The translations under genes and the position numbers were made by a program. From the NCBI RefSeq assembly GCF_003992135.1, contig NZ_RQVN01000004.1, forward strand, positions 80,482 to 144,481: a stretch of DNA of 64,000 nucleotides. The letters are read 5' to 3'. The notes under the pieces were generated by a model, which saw only the letters and a list, made by a program, of their open reading frames with translations, was not told where the DNA came from and did no database searches. Positions 38,001 through 47,100 of this stretch are shown in pieces. The DNA comes from Veillonella sp. VA142 (GTDB lineage: Bacteria; Bacillota; Negativicutes; Veillonellales; Veillonellaceae). The number at the start of each line of letters is the position of its first letter. Within the stretch, counting starts at the first letter, position 1.

Positions 38001-38519
38001 TTCACGCATACCACGACCGCCACCGCCATTAACGGCTTTGATCATCAACGGATAGCCATATTTCGCAGCAAATGTTTCTAATTCTGCAAACTCCTTCAAT
38101 GGACCATCACTGCCAGGAATCATCGGTATATCTGCTTTTTTGGCTTGAATCCGAGCATTGACTTTGTCCCCGAACATCACTAAATGTTCTACTTTAGGAC
38201 CGATGAAAGTAATTCCTTCTTCTTCACAACGTTGTGCAAAATGAGCATTTTCAGATAAAAATCCATACCCTGGATGAATCGCATCTACATCATGTTCCTT
38301 CGCAATACGAATAATATCTTCAATATCCAAGTATGCATCTACTGGTTTTTTACCTTCCCCTACTAAATAGGATTCATCCGCTTGATTGCGATGTAATGAA
38401 AGTGCATCTTCGTTAGAATAAATAGCTACCGTGCGAATGCCCATTTCGTTACATGCACGAAGTACACGAATGGCGATTTCACCACGGTTTGCTACTAATA
38501 GCGAGCGTATTTGTTTCAT
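35070..38519 (-). CDS. pyc: Pyruvate carboxylase
   Basis: Encodes 1149 residues, the single-chain form. Biotin carboxylase is 1 to about 450 (ANRGEIAIRVLRA, HPGYGFLSEN, GGGGRGMREV, IEVNPRIQVEHTVTEMITG). The carboxyltransferase TIM barrel is about 530-830 (FTDTTWRDAHQSLFATRLRT, LHTHEGSGN). The C-terminal biotinyl domain has EAMKMETTI with the biotinylated Lys. It makes oxaloacetate from pyruvate, feeding gluconeogenesis and the succinate-propionate route of a lactate fermenter. GAGGAGGG is 6 nt before this ATG; another ATG lies one codon upstream. Confidence 0.97.
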   Translation of the reverse strand: MKQIRSLLVANRGEIAIRVLRACNEMGIRTVAIYSNEDALSLHRNQADESYLVGEGKKPVDAYLDIEDIIRIAKEHDVDAIHPGYGFLSENAHFAQRCEEEGITFIGPKVEHLVMFGDKVNARIQAKKADIPMIPGSDGPLKEFAELETFAAKYGYPLMIKAVNGGGGRGMREVTKYEELRDAYDRAKSEAKMAFGDDDVYVEKLIVEPKHIEVQIIGDEHGNIVHLHERDCSIQRRHQKVVEVAPAFALSHDLRDRICAAAVKIMKHVNYVSAGTVEFLVTGDGNFYFIEVNPRIQVEHTVTEMITGIDIVHTQIRVAEGHALHSEAVAIPAQEHIRCEGVAIQCRITTEDPNNNFMPDTGKLITYRSSGGFGIRLDGGNAFTGAVITPYYDSLLVKATSWALSTEEAIRKMLRCLREFRIRGVKTNVHFLVNVLEHEVFQSGDYNVHFIDEHPELFNLKKDKDRGTKLLRYIADVTVNGYNGHKEEVPTFEPIIMPSNIAGAPAAGTKQKLDELGPEKFSKWVQEQPKVLFTDTTWRDAHQSLFATRLRTADMARVAGRVAKGLPNLFSLECWGGATFDVAYRFLHEDPWERLRMFREQVPNILLQMLLRGSNAVGYTSYADNVVREFIRLAGKNGIDVFRIFDSLNSLDNMKVAIDEVRNQGKVAEVALCYTGDILDPRRDKYNLAYYVNMGKELAAAGANILAIKDMAGLLKPQAAYNLVSALKDAVDLPIHLHTHEGSGNAIYSYGRAVDAGVDIIDLAYSAFANGTSQPSMSSMYYGLTGHDRQPTMNVDYMEEASNYFGSIRPYYKGVDHTSSYPNTTVYQHEMPGGQYSNLQQQAKSVGLGERWEDIKRVYHEVSMLFGDIIKVTPSSKVVGDMTLFMVQNNLTEQDIYDKGDTLDFPQSVVEFFKGYIGTPYLGFPERLQQIVLKGEKPLDGRPGAMLPSVDFELVRRELAEKGAGTTDEDVIAHCLYSKVFADYTTFKHDYSDVSVLDTPTFFFGMKRGESVEVTIEQGKTLVIKYIQMSEADEDGNRYVLFELNGQPRTIKIHDKHIKTTGVVRHKVDPSKPGEVGATLSGSVVKIVAQVGQAVKKGDALVVTEAMKMETTITAPVSGVVGVIHVREGSRIESGDCLITIEEQAHVAN

Positions 38520-38542
38520 CATAATCCCTCCTCAATTTTGCA

Positions 38543-38592
38543 TATTCCAGTATTACTACCATTTGGAATAGACATTTGTATACCTCATTATA
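38543..38592 (-). promoter_or_regulatory. pyc promoter region with inverted repeat
   Basis: A perfect TATAAT on the minus strand (38587-38592) has only a weak -35. Downstream of the expected start lies TATTCCA (38543-38549) / TGGAATA (38564-38570) with a 14-nt spacer, placed to act as an operator in the leader (inference). Confidence 0.4.
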
Positions 38593-38813
38593 CTCCTAAA
38601 CGTTGAAATTAGCTAGATATAAACAGTGGTTATTGGTAAAGTTCCTAAAAGAATTATATGAATATAAAAAACCGATATACAACTTTTGTCTATACGATAG
38701 AGTATGTGTATATTTTTTGTAATCATTGACCATATTATCACTTTCTATGATATGATAAATTATATAATCTACATTTTGATACATATACAATTTACTCAGC
38801 TACAAGGACATCT

Positions 38814-39677
38814 ATGCAACCTATTTTATATTTCACACTTTCATTAGATCATGCTCCATGCTCCATGAATCAAGCCATCCGAGAGCAAAAGATATCCCAA
38901 GCAATGCGCCGTCGTCTTCGTCGTGAGGGTTCGTTTCTTGTGAACGGAGTACCTGCCACTTGGGATACGTTGCTACATCCAGGTGATTCCATAAAAGTTC
39001 ACCTCACTAAAACATCACACATCGACCCTACTCCTATGGATTTGGATATTCTATTCGAGGATGAGCACTTATTAGTGATTAACAAACCTGTAGGCATGCT
39101 TATGCACCCTACTTCTTCTGAAAGATATCACACACTTGCCAACGGTGTGTTGGCTTACTTTCAACAACATGATATAAATGCTAGCTTTCATCCCATCCAT
39201 CGACTAGATAAGGACACATCTGGTCTCGTTATCATCGCTAAGAATGCCTTGGTTCAACATGCTTTCACCAAGCAGCATTCACGCATCCAAAAAGTATACG
39301 ATGCTATAACCGATGGTATTATTCCTGTCAGTAATTTATCCATTCATTTCCCTATTGCTCGCTTAGAGGGTAGCATTATTGAACGTTGTACTCATCCACT
39401 AGGGCAACCTGCCCATACGGATATAACCGTAGTCCAACGACATCCACACCATACCCATGTGCGCTGTTACCTGCACACAGGACGGACTCACCAGATCCGA
39501 GTTCACCTTAGTGCTCTAGGGTACCCACTCGCAGGGGATGATTTATACGGAGGCTCCTTAACATGGCAAACCAAACAATGCTTGCATGCATCAGAACTAC
39601 ATTTTATCCATCCCATGATACAAGAGTGGATCACATTGCAAGCACCATTACCAGAGTATTTTAATAAAATTCCATAA
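38814..39677 (+). CDS. RluA-family 23S/tRNA pseudouridine synthase
   Basis: Encodes 287 residues. The N-terminal S4-like RNA-binding domain (about 18-65, MRRRLRREGSFLVNG, PGDSIKV) is followed by the catalytic domain: INKPVGMLMHP, HRLDKDTSGLVIIAKN with the catalytic Asp, and TGRTHQIRVHLSALGYPLAGDDLYG. It isomerises uridine to pseudouridine in structured RNA; RluD-like by layout, but the target is uncertain. It is the only gene between two minus-strand genes and has its own start context (ACAAGGA). Confidence 0.93.
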   Translation: MQPILYFTLSLDHAPCSMNQAIREQKISQAMRRRLRREGSFLVNGVPATWDTLLHPGDSIKVHLTKTSHIDPTPMDLDILFEDEHLLVINKPVGMLMHPTSSERYHTLANGVLAYFQQHDINASFHPIHRLDKDTSGLVIIAKNALVQHAFTKQHSRIQKVYDAITDGIIPVSNLSIHFPIARLEGSIIERCTHPLGQPAHTDITVVQRHPHHTHVRCYLHTGRTHQIRVHLSALGYPLAGDDLYGGSLTWQTKQCLHASELHFIHPMIQEWITLQAPLPEYFNKIP

Positions 39678-39678
39678 C

Positions 39679-39710
39679 AAAAAAACTGACACACTCCAAG
39701 AGCATGCCAG
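39679..39710 (-). terminator. Terminator of fba
   Basis: Minus strand CTGGCATGCTC-ttg-GAGTGTGTCAG, an 11-bp stem using three G-U pairs, followed by T7. It also sits just after the convergent rluA-type gene. Confidence 0.75.
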
Positions 39711-39726
39711 CTTTTCTCAAATCAAA

Positions 39727-40656
39727 TTAAATTTTATTGTTGCAACCTAATACATTTTTGATTTTATGTTGTACCATAGCTTGGATAGCCTCACGGCCAG
39801 GTCCCAAGTATTTACGAGGATCAAACTCTGCAGGATTATTGGCTAATACTTCACGAATACTTGCCGTCATCGCTAAGCGCAAGTCTGTATCGATATTAAT
39901 TTTGCATACTGCCATTGTAGCTGCTTTACGGAGCATCTCTTCAGGCACCCCTTGTGCACCTGGGATTGCGCCACCAAAGGAGTTACATTTTTCTACGAAT
40001 GCTTGTGGTACAGAGGATGCTCCATGCAATACGATTGGGAAATTCGGCAACAATTCGCCTACTCGTTGTAAACGGCCGAAATCTAAATATGGAGTACCTT
40101 TAAATTTATACGCCCCATGGCTTGTACCGATGGCAATGGCTAAAGAATCTACCCCAGTTAAGCGAACAAACTCAGCCGCTTCTTCTGGATCGGTAAATAA
40201 CGCATCTTTTTCGCTAACGTTGACATCGTCTTCCACACCTGCTAAACGGCCTAATTCACCTTCTACTACAACACCGTGTTTGTGAGCATATTCCACTACA
40301 CGCGCAGTTAACTCTACATTTTTTTCAAAAGGATGTTTAGACCCATCAATCATAACAGACGTAAAACCACTGTCGATACAGTCTTTACAAATTTCAAAAT
40401 CATCACCGTGGTCCAAATGCAAAGCGATAGGAAGATCTGTATCGATTAAGGCAGCTTCCACCAATTTTGTTAAATACACAGGCTTAGCATATTTACGAGC
40501 CCCTGCAGATACTTGCAAGATCAATGGAGCTTGCTCTACCTTTGCCGCATCCACAATACCTTGGATAATTTCCATATCGTTTACATTGAACGCACCAATG
40601 GCATAGCCTCCAACATAGGCTTTCTCAAACATCTCTTTCGTAGATACTAATGGCAT
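39727..40656 (-). CDS. fba: Class II fructose-1,6-bisphosphate aldolase
   Basis: Encodes 309 residues. It condenses dihydroxyacetone phosphate and glyceraldehyde 3-phosphate, or cleaves fructose bisphosphate. Zn-site HLDHGDDFE, the VVEGELGRLAG loop, AIGTSHGAYKF and LHGASSVP identify class II. It lies alone, about 31 kb from the gap-pgk-tpiA-gpmI-eno cluster, with a strong promoter (40712-40740) and terminator (39679-39710). Confidence 0.96.
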   Translation of the reverse strand: MPLVSTKEMFEKAYVGGYAIGAFNVNDMEIIQGIVDAAKVEQAPLILQVSAGARKYAKPVYLTKLVEAALIDTDLPIALHLDHGDDFEICKDCIDSGFTSVMIDGSKHPFEKNVELTARVVEYAHKHGVVVEGELGRLAGVEDDVNVSEKDALFTDPEEAAEFVRLTGVDSLAIAIGTSHGAYKFKGTPYLDFGRLQRVGELLPNFPIVLHGASSVPQAFVEKCNSFGGAIPGAQGVPEEMLRKAATMAVCKINIDTDLRLAMTASIREVLANNPAEFDPRKYLGPGREAIQAMVQHKIKNVLGCNNKI

Positions 40657-40711
40657 AATGGGCCTCCTTGTAATATATAATTAAATACATTATTAATGAC
40701 TATATATTGTT

Positions 40712-40740
40712 ATTATACCGTATCTACTAGAGCGATTCAA
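40712..40740 (-). promoter_or_regulatory. fba promoter
   Basis: Minus strand TTGAAT (40735-40740), exact 17-nt spacer, perfect TATAAT (40712-40717), about 55 nt before the fba start. Confidence 0.7.
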
Positions 40741-40774
40741 GAAAAATCTATATTCTCAAAGGCTGTCAATATGA

Positions 40775-40803
40775 TTGAGAACATGCCTATTCTATGGTAC
40801 AAT
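40775..40803 (+). promoter_or_regulatory. Promoter of the flippase gene
   Basis: TTGAGA (40775-40780), 17-nt spacer, TACAAT (40798-40803). It lies back-to-back with the fba promoter. Confidence 0.65.
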
Positions 40804-40855
40804 TAAAAGTGAGTCTTTCATAGATTCAATCGAATCTTTCAGTATAGGAGATATC

Positions 40856-42412
40856 ATGGTTAATCGATTTTTACAGGGTACGCTCATCTTGACGATTGCG
40901 GGATTTGTGGTGAAAGCTATTGGTAGCTTGAACTGGATTTTCTTATCCCGTGTTCTCAGCGGTGAGGGTATCGGTATCTACCAAATGGCATTTCCAGCGT
41001 ATTTATTGGCGCTGCAGCTATCCAGCGCAGGAATTCCTATTGCCATTTCTATTATGACTGCGGAAAAATTAGCAAAACAGGATTTATTGGGAGCCAAGAA
41101 AGTATTTTCTATTTCTTTCAAAATGCTATTTGTTCTCGGTCTATTGTTCAGTATTGCCGTCTATGGCTCTGCCCAATGGCTTATTGACATTAATTTCATT
41201 ACAGACCCTAGGGCATACTATTCATTAATCGCTCTATCACCTGCGGTATTCTTTGTCACCCTCATTTCTTGCTATCGAGGCTACTTACAAGGTTGGCAAA
41301 TGATGACCCCTACGGCTATCAGCCAAATTGTAGAACAGTTACTACGTGTTGTAGTGATGTTGGGGGCGGCGTATATCTTGCTGCCTTATGGATTAGATGT
41401 GGCTGCTGGTGGTGCTAGCTTGGGGGCAGGTATCGGTGCGGTCGGTGCCTTAGTGGTACTCATGTACTATTACTATCGCCTACCAAAACAATTAGACGAA
41501 CCGATGATAACTACAGAACCACCTGAAAGTTCTAAGTCCATCATTCGTCGTTTAATCAATTTATCTATCCCTATCGCCTTGGCTAGTATGATGTTACCTA
41601 TTGTAGCCATGTTAGATGTAGCGATTATTCCACGGCGATTAATCGATATCGGGTATCCGCTCCATGAAGCTACAGAGCTATACGGATATTTATCAGGTAT
41701 GGCGGTGCCTCTTATCAACTTAGCCACCATCATTACGGCAGCCATTGCCACAAGCATTGTGCCAGCCGTTTCCAACGCTGTATCCATTAAGGATATCAAA
41801 CAAGTATACTATCGTACAGCAGGTTCTATGCGGTTAACCTTCGTAGCAACGATTCCTTTCACGGTGATGCTATACGTTTTGGCAGAACCAGTGGTATCCA
41901 CTATTTATAATGCACCACGTGCAGCAGAAGCCACGCAAATCTTAGCGTGGGCCATCTTCTTTTTGGGGCTTCACCAAGTGACCACTGGCATCCTACAAGG
42001 GCTCGGTAAACCACGCATTCCCGTTATCAACATGGGCATCGCAGCCATTGTGAAAGTCATCTTAAACTGGGAATTAACGGCTATCCCTGCATTAGGTATT
42101 GGTGGTGCTGCTTATGCCACTGTCGCCGACATTGGTTTTGCTGCCCTATTGAATCTTATCTGGATTCATCGCCATACAGGCTACTTTATCGACCTTATCT
42201 TATTGGGTAAAAACATCGTCTCCGCCTCCATCATGGGTGTGGCTATGTATTATTTCTATCCACTCTTACAAGGAAGTATCCCAACATTCTTTAATATCAT
42301 GATTACCGCTATCATAGGTGCACTTATCTATGTAGCTATCATGATCGTTCTGAAAGGACTCAACAAAAATGATGGAGCCCGATTACCTGTAGTTGGTCGC
42401 TTCTTTAGATAA
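40856..42412 (+). CDS. MOP-superfamily flippase (SpoVB/MurJ-like polysaccharide exporter)
   Basis: Encodes 518 residues from the ATG at 40856 (TAGGAG 5 nt upstream); the frame is open further upstream but runs into the promoter. About 14 membrane segments. SRVLSGEGIGIYQMAFPAY and SLNWIFLS near the N-terminus, and a basic middle loop, are typical of SpoVB/oligosaccharidyl-lipid flippases. It may flip lipid-linked glycans such as lipid II across the inner membrane. Substrate not determinable from sequence. Confidence 0.85.
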   Translation: MVNRFLQGTLILTIAGFVVKAIGSLNWIFLSRVLSGEGIGIYQMAFPAYLLALQLSSAGIPIAISIMTAEKLAKQDLLGAKKVFSISFKMLFVLGLLFSIAVYGSAQWLIDINFITDPRAYYSLIALSPAVFFVTLISCYRGYLQGWQMMTPTAISQIVEQLLRVVVMLGAAYILLPYGLDVAAGGASLGAGIGAVGALVVLMYYYYRLPKQLDEPMITTEPPESSKSIIRRLINLSIPIALASMMLPIVAMLDVAIIPRRLIDIGYPLHEATELYGYLSGMAVPLINLATIITAAIATSIVPAVSNAVSIKDIKQVYYRTAGSMRLTFVATIPFTVMLYVLAEPVVSTIYNAPRAAEATQILAWAIFFLGLHQVTTGILQGLGKPRIPVINMGIAAIVKVILNWELTAIPALGIGGAAYATVADIGFAALLNLIWIHRHTGYFIDLILLGKNIVSASIMGVAMYYFYPLLQGSIPTFFNIMITAIIGALIYVAIMIVLKGLNKNDGARLPVVGRFFR

Positions 42413-42498
42413 CTAAGAATGACAAATTTCAAGTTATTTAGATAATTAAATATCCCTACTTCTGGACCATTCTTTAGATGGTCTATACGAATATACTT

Positions 42499-42536
42499 AA
42501 ATACCTTTGAAAGATAACTTTCAAGGGTATTTTTTA
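42499..42536 (+). terminator. Terminator of the flippase gene
   Basis: AAATACCTTTGAAAG-ataa-CTTTCAAGGGTATTTTTTA, about 15 bp of stem followed by T6 on the plus strand. Confidence 0.85.
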
Positions 42537-42620
42537 TAGACAGGTTGCTATCTGCTAGCGCCATCCACCTACAACATATACTACCAAATACCTAATCACT
42601 CCACCTAAAAAACTAGTTAC

Positions 42621-42651
42621 AAAAAAGAACAGCCCCAAAGGACTGTTCTTC
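42621..42651 (-). terminator. Terminator of infC-rpmI-rplT
   Basis: Minus strand AAGAACAGTCC-tttg-GGGCTGTTCTT followed by T4, 11-bp stem with one G-T pair, 40 nt after the rplT stop. Confidence 0.85.
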
Positions 42652-42689
42652 TACGCACAACCTATTATATAGGTCATTATCTATTTGTC

Positions 42690-43040
42690 TTACGCGTTTT
42701 TAGCGATTTCTACTAATTTCGCGAATGCAGCTGCATCATGTACTGCCAAGTCAGCCAACATTTTACGGTTAATTTCCACACCAGCTTTTGTTAAACCAGC
42801 GATGAAACGGCTGTAGGATAAACCATTGATACGGCTTGCTGCATTGATACGAGCGATCCATAATTTACGGAACTCACGTTTTTTAGCACGACGGTCACGA
42901 CGAGCATAATATAATGCTTTCATTACGGATTCGTTCGCTTTTTTGAATAAGCGAGAACGTGTACCACGGTAACCTTTAGCTAATTTTAAGATTTTTTTAT
43001 GACGTGCATGCGCTGTTACGCCTGTTTTTACTCTTGCCAT
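42690..43040 (-). CDS. rplT: Large ribosomal subunit protein bL20
   Basis: Encodes 116 residues. [32 protein letters not shown] is the classic basic N-terminal extension; [20 protein letters not shown] is the globular part. An assembly protein of the 50S subunit that binds 23S rRNA and, in Firmicutes, represses its own operon through the leader. It is the last gene of infC-rpmI-rplT. Confidence 0.98.
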   Translation of the reverse strand: MARVKTGVTAHARHKKILKLAKGYRGTRSRLFKKANESVMKALYYARRDRRAKKREFRKLWIARINAASRINGLSYSRFIAGLTKAGVEINRKMLADLAVHDAAAFAKLVEIAKNA

Positions 43041-43087
43041 TATTGTATTCCTCCAATATCGTTATATGTTACTAAAATATTTGAATC

Positions 43088-43285
43088 TTATGCGTATGGT
43101 AAGCATTTAACTACGCGTTTGTAGTCAGATTTGCTAACCAATGTAGCTTTACGAAGATTACGTTTACGTGCTGGAGATTTTTTCTCTAAGATATGGCTTT
43201 TGAAAGCTTTTGCACGTTTGAATTCACCACTACCTGTTACTTGGAAACGTTTAGCCGCTGCGCGACGAGTTTTAATCTTTGGCAT
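43088..43285 (-). CDS. rpmI: Large ribosomal subunit protein bL35
   Basis: Encodes 65 residues: [40 protein letters not shown]. Normal bL35 length and motifs. It lies 11 nt after infC and 47 nt before rplT. Confidence 0.98.
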   Translation of the reverse strand: MPKIKTRRAAAKRFQVTGSGEFKRAKAFKSHILEKKSPARKRNLRKATLVSKSDYKRVVKCLPYA

Positions 43286-43296
43286 TATTCTTCCTC

Positions 43297-43812
43297 CTAA
43301 TTACCTTTTTTAGCTAAAATCATTGTCATGTTTCGGCCTTCTAGTTTCGCTTCTTTTTCAACAACCGCTTGGTCAGTTAATTCACCAGCAAAACGAGTCA
43401 GCACATTAAGCCCCAATTCTGGGTGGCTCAATTCACGACCGCGGAACATGATCGTTACCTTAACTTTATTACCATCACCTAAGAATTTAGCTGCATTTTT
43501 AAGTTTTACATAAAAATCATGATCTTCGATGTGAGGACGAAGCTTCACTTCTTTCAACGTGAAAGTTTTTTGCTTCTTCTTTGCTTCTTTTTCGCGTTTT
43601 TGTTGCTCATAACGGTATTTACCATAGTTCATAATACGACAAACTGGTGGTTTACCATTAGGGGCTACTTCTACTAGATCTAAATGTTGTTCTTCTGCCA
43701 TAGCTAAGGCATCACGAACAGACATAATACCTAACTGATCATTATCTGCACTTACGACACGAACTTCGCGAGCACGGATTTCTTCATTAATACGCGGTGT
43801 ATCTTTGCTAAT
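43297..43812 (-). CDS. infC: Translation initiation factor IF-3, AUU start codon
   Basis: Encodes 172 residues. The canonical N-terminus [19 protein letters not shown] directly follows an ATT codon at 43812-43810. A perfect GGAGGTG ribosome site sits 6 nt upstream of it. Longer in-frame starts would translate through the leader terminator. AUU is the known autoregulatory start of infC in E. coli, where IF-3 discriminates against it. The N-domain, the linker ([22 protein letters not shown]) and the C-domain ([18 protein letters not shown]) are intact. It prevents subunit joining and proofreads initiation. Confidence 0.95.
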   Translation of the reverse strand: MSKDTPRINEEIRAREVRVVSADNDQLGIMSVRDALAMAEEQHLDLVEVAPNGKPPVCRIMNYGKYRYEQQKREKEAKKKQKTFTLKEVKLRPHIEDHDFYVKLKNAAKFLGDGNKVKVTIMFRGRELSHPELGLNVLTRFAGELTDQAVVEKEAKLEGRNMTMILAKKGN

Positions 43813-43833
43813 ACTAGTCACCTCCAAAGGGAT

Positions 43834-43922
43834 AAAAAAATCGGATGGCACAAGGCCATCCGAGCATAGTTTGTAACTATCTGTACCCAATATTTCATGA
43901 CATTAGGTGAGAAGCGGATGGC
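43834..43922 (-). ncRNA. L20-leader-like attenuator of infC-rpmI-rplT
   Basis: The minus-strand leader contains a terminator, CGGATGGC (5' arm, 43855-43862), loop, GCCATCCG (43842-43849), then T7 (43834-43840), 9 nt before the infC ribosome site. Upstream, GAAGCCATCCGCTTC (43911-43925) forms its own small hairpin. It carries a second GCCATCCG (43915-43922) that can pair with the terminator's 5' arm, giving an antiterminator. This is the known logic of Firmicutes L20 leaders; the exact Rfam match was not tested. Confidence 0.8.
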
Positions 43923-43944
43923 TTCTACTTGTTAATACTCAATT

Positions 43945-43973
43945 AGTATACGCTATTAAGCCATATTTGTCAA
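43945..43973 (-). promoter_or_regulatory. infC operon promoter
   Basis: Minus strand consensus TTGACA (43968-43973), exact 17-nt spacer, TATACT (43945-43950). It predicts a leader of about 125 nt. Confidence 0.88.
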
Positions 43974-44075
43974 GGACTCTCCCCTTTAACTTTATATATT
44001 ATTACTTTACAGCAATATACTTTGTATGAATTACTAATATGTCATAAAGTAAAAGCACTAGTATACAACTCTGAT

Positions 44076-44104
44076 AAAAAGGCCCTCCCAAAGGAGAGCC
44101 TTTT
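44076..44104 (-). terminator. Terminator of the pyruvate:ferredoxin oxidoreductase gene
   Basis: AAAAAGGCCCTCC-caaa-GGAGAGCCTTTT, a 10 to 12-bp stem with one mismatch and a T tract on the minus strand. Confidence 0.85.
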
Positions 44105-44124
44105 CATATTACTTTTGCTATTGA

Positions 44125-47100
44125 TTAGCCTTGTTGTAATTCGTCTTCAAAACCTTTTTGTAAACGAACATAAGATTGACGGCGTTCTTTAGCTAATTGT
44201 TTGTTGATTTCTAACAATTCTTTGCTCATTGCAGGAACTGCTTTACCCAAAGATGTATAACGAACTTCTTTTCCTAAGAAGGAGTCGAATAATTCGTAAT
44301 CAGGTTCTTTGGAATCAAGGCTGAATGGGTTTTTGCCTTGTGCTTTTAATGCTGGGTTGTAACGGTATAAATCCCAGTAACCAGATGCAACAGCTTGTTT
44401 AGTTTCAGCTTGTGCATTACCCATACCGCCTTTGATACCATGGTTGATACATGGAGCATAAGCAATGATTAGGGATGGACCTGGATATGCTTCAGCTTCT
44501 GCCAATGCTTTCATCAATTGGTTCATGTCAGCACCCATACCAACTTGAGCCACATAGATATTGCCATATGTCATAGCGATCATGCCAAGGTCTTTTTTGT
44601 TTGTACGTTTACCTTGCGCAGCGAATTGAGCAACCGCACCTACGCGAGTAGATTTAGATGCTTGACCGCCAGTGTTGGAGTATACTTCTGTATCGAATAC
44701 GAATACGTTAACGTCTTCGCCAGAAGCCAATACATGGTCAAGGCCACCGAAACCAATATCGTATGCCCAACCGTCACCACCGAAGATCCATTGGGAACGT
44801 TTTACAAGGTATTGTTTTTTAGCCAATACTTCTTTTACAGCTTCTGTTTGTTCTACTTTGGAAAGAGCATCGATCACTGCTTTAGCACGGTCACGAGTAC
44901 CTTCGCCTTGAAGACGTTTTTCTAACCATAAGTCAAGAACTTGTTTAGTTGTTTCATCAGCTGTTTCAGCAATGGAAGCTACAGTGTCAGCTAATTGTGC
45001 ACGGATTTTTTCAGTACCGATGAACATACCATAACCGAACTCAGCATTGTCCTCGAATAAGGAGTTAGCCCATGCAGGACCTTGGCCTTGTTGGTTTTTA
45101 GTGTATGGAGATGCTGGCATAGATGCACCCCAAATAGAGGAACAACCTGTCGCATTGGCAATCATCATACGGTCACCGAATAATTGAGTAATCAATTTAG
45201 CATATGGAGTTTCACCACAACCTGCGCAAGCGCCAGAGAACTCAAGCAATGGAGTTTTGAATTGGGAACCTTTTACAGTTTCTTGTTTCATTGGGTGAGA
45301 TTTAGTTGGTAATGCTACACCATAATCCCAAGCTGGAGCAAATTCTAATTCGCCATCGATAGGACGCATTTCGATTGCTTTTCCTTTAGGAGCTGGACAG
45401 ATATTCACGCAGTTACCGCAACCTAAGCAGTCTAATGGAGATACTGCAATACGGAATTGCAATTCACCTTTAGTCATCATTTCTGGAATTGTTTCAAAGT
45501 TTTCAGGTCCTGCTGCTGCTTCTTCTGCTGTCGCTAATACAGGACGAATAGTTGCATGTGGACAAACGAAGGAACATTGGTTACATTGGATACAGTTTTC
45601 TTTGATCCAGTGTGGAACGAATAAGGCAGCACCACGTTTTTCGAATGCAGCTGTACCAGAAGGTAATGTACCATCTTCATAGCCTGTGAAAGCGGATACT
45701 GGTAAGTCATAACCAGCTTGCGCATTAACAGGTTTTGCAATGTTAGCTACATAGCTTGGGCAAGTTGTGCAAGAAGATTTCTCGAAAGTATCTTCGGAGT
45801 CTTTTGCATCTTTCCATGCTGCTGGAACTTCTACTTTTACAAGAGCTCCTACACCTTGATCAACAGCTTCGTTATTCATTGCAACAACGTCTGCACCTTT
45901 TTTACCATATGTTTTTTCAATGGAGTCTTTTAAGTATTCCACTGCTTTATCGATAGGAATGATTGTGTCTTCAGTCAATTTGAAGAACGCAGCTTGAGTA
46001 ACCATATTGATACGGCCGCCCAAACCAATTTCAGCTGCAATTTTCGCTGCATTGATGATGTAGAAGTTCAATTCTTTTTCAGCAATTGTACGGCGAAGTT
46101 TTGCAGGTAATTTTTCTGCTAATTCTTCTGGACCCCAAGTACAGTTCAATAAGAATGTACCGCCATGTTTGATACCACGAAGAAGATCGTATTCGTGAAC
46201 ATAAGATTGACGATGACAAGCAATAAATTCTGGTTCAGTTACCAAGTATGGTTTGTTAATTGGGTTTTTACCAAAACGTAAGTGAGACATTGTCACACCA
46301 CCAGATTTTTTGGAGTCATAGTCGAAGTATGCTTGTGCATACATATCTGTATGGTCACCGATGATTTTGATAGCCGATTTGTTAGCACCTACAGTTCCGT
46401 CAGAACCGAAGCCCCAGAATTTACATCCAGTCAAACCTTCAGTTTTTACAGATACACCTTCAGCACGGTTCAAGGACAAGTTAGTTACATCGTCATTGAT
46501 GCCTAATGTGAAGAAACGTTTGCCCTCTTCTGCTAACATGTTATCAAATACTGCTACAAGATCAGCTGGGATTACGTCTTTAGAAGAAAGACCATAACGA
46601 CCGCCGAATACTTTAGCATTGATATTGTGTTGAACAAGTGCTGCTTGAACGTCTAAGAATAAAGGTTCAGCCAATGCACCTGGTTCTTTTGTACGGTCTA
46701 ACACCGCTACGCGTTCTACAGTTTTTGGAAGAGCCGCTGCAAAACGTTCTGTGGAGAACGGACGGAATAAATGTATTTGTACGAAACCAACTTTGCGGCC
46801 TTGTGCACGTAAGTAATCTACAGTTTCAGTAGCTACTTGTGCGGAGGAACCCATTGTTACAATTACGTCAGTTGCATCTTCTGCACCATAGTAGTTAAAC
46901 AATTGGTAGTTACGACCAGTGATTTTATTGATTTCATGCATGTAATGTTCTACTACATTTGGAACTTCTAAGTAGAATGGGTTAGAAGCTTCACGATGTT
47001 GGAAGTAGATATCAGGGTTTTCAGCAGTACCACGAGTTACAGGGGCATCCGGATTCAACGCACGTTGACGGAATGCTTCTAAAGCCTCTTGGTCTACTAA

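Noticed and set aside
38596..38790. 64-codon minus-strand ORF upstream of pyc
   Set aside because: Lies in the pyc promoter region, AT-rich composition, no ribosome site.
43813..43890. ATG-initiated N-terminal extension of infC
   Set aside because: It would translate through the leader terminator; the AUU codon has the ideal ribosome site and matches the IF-3 N-terminus.
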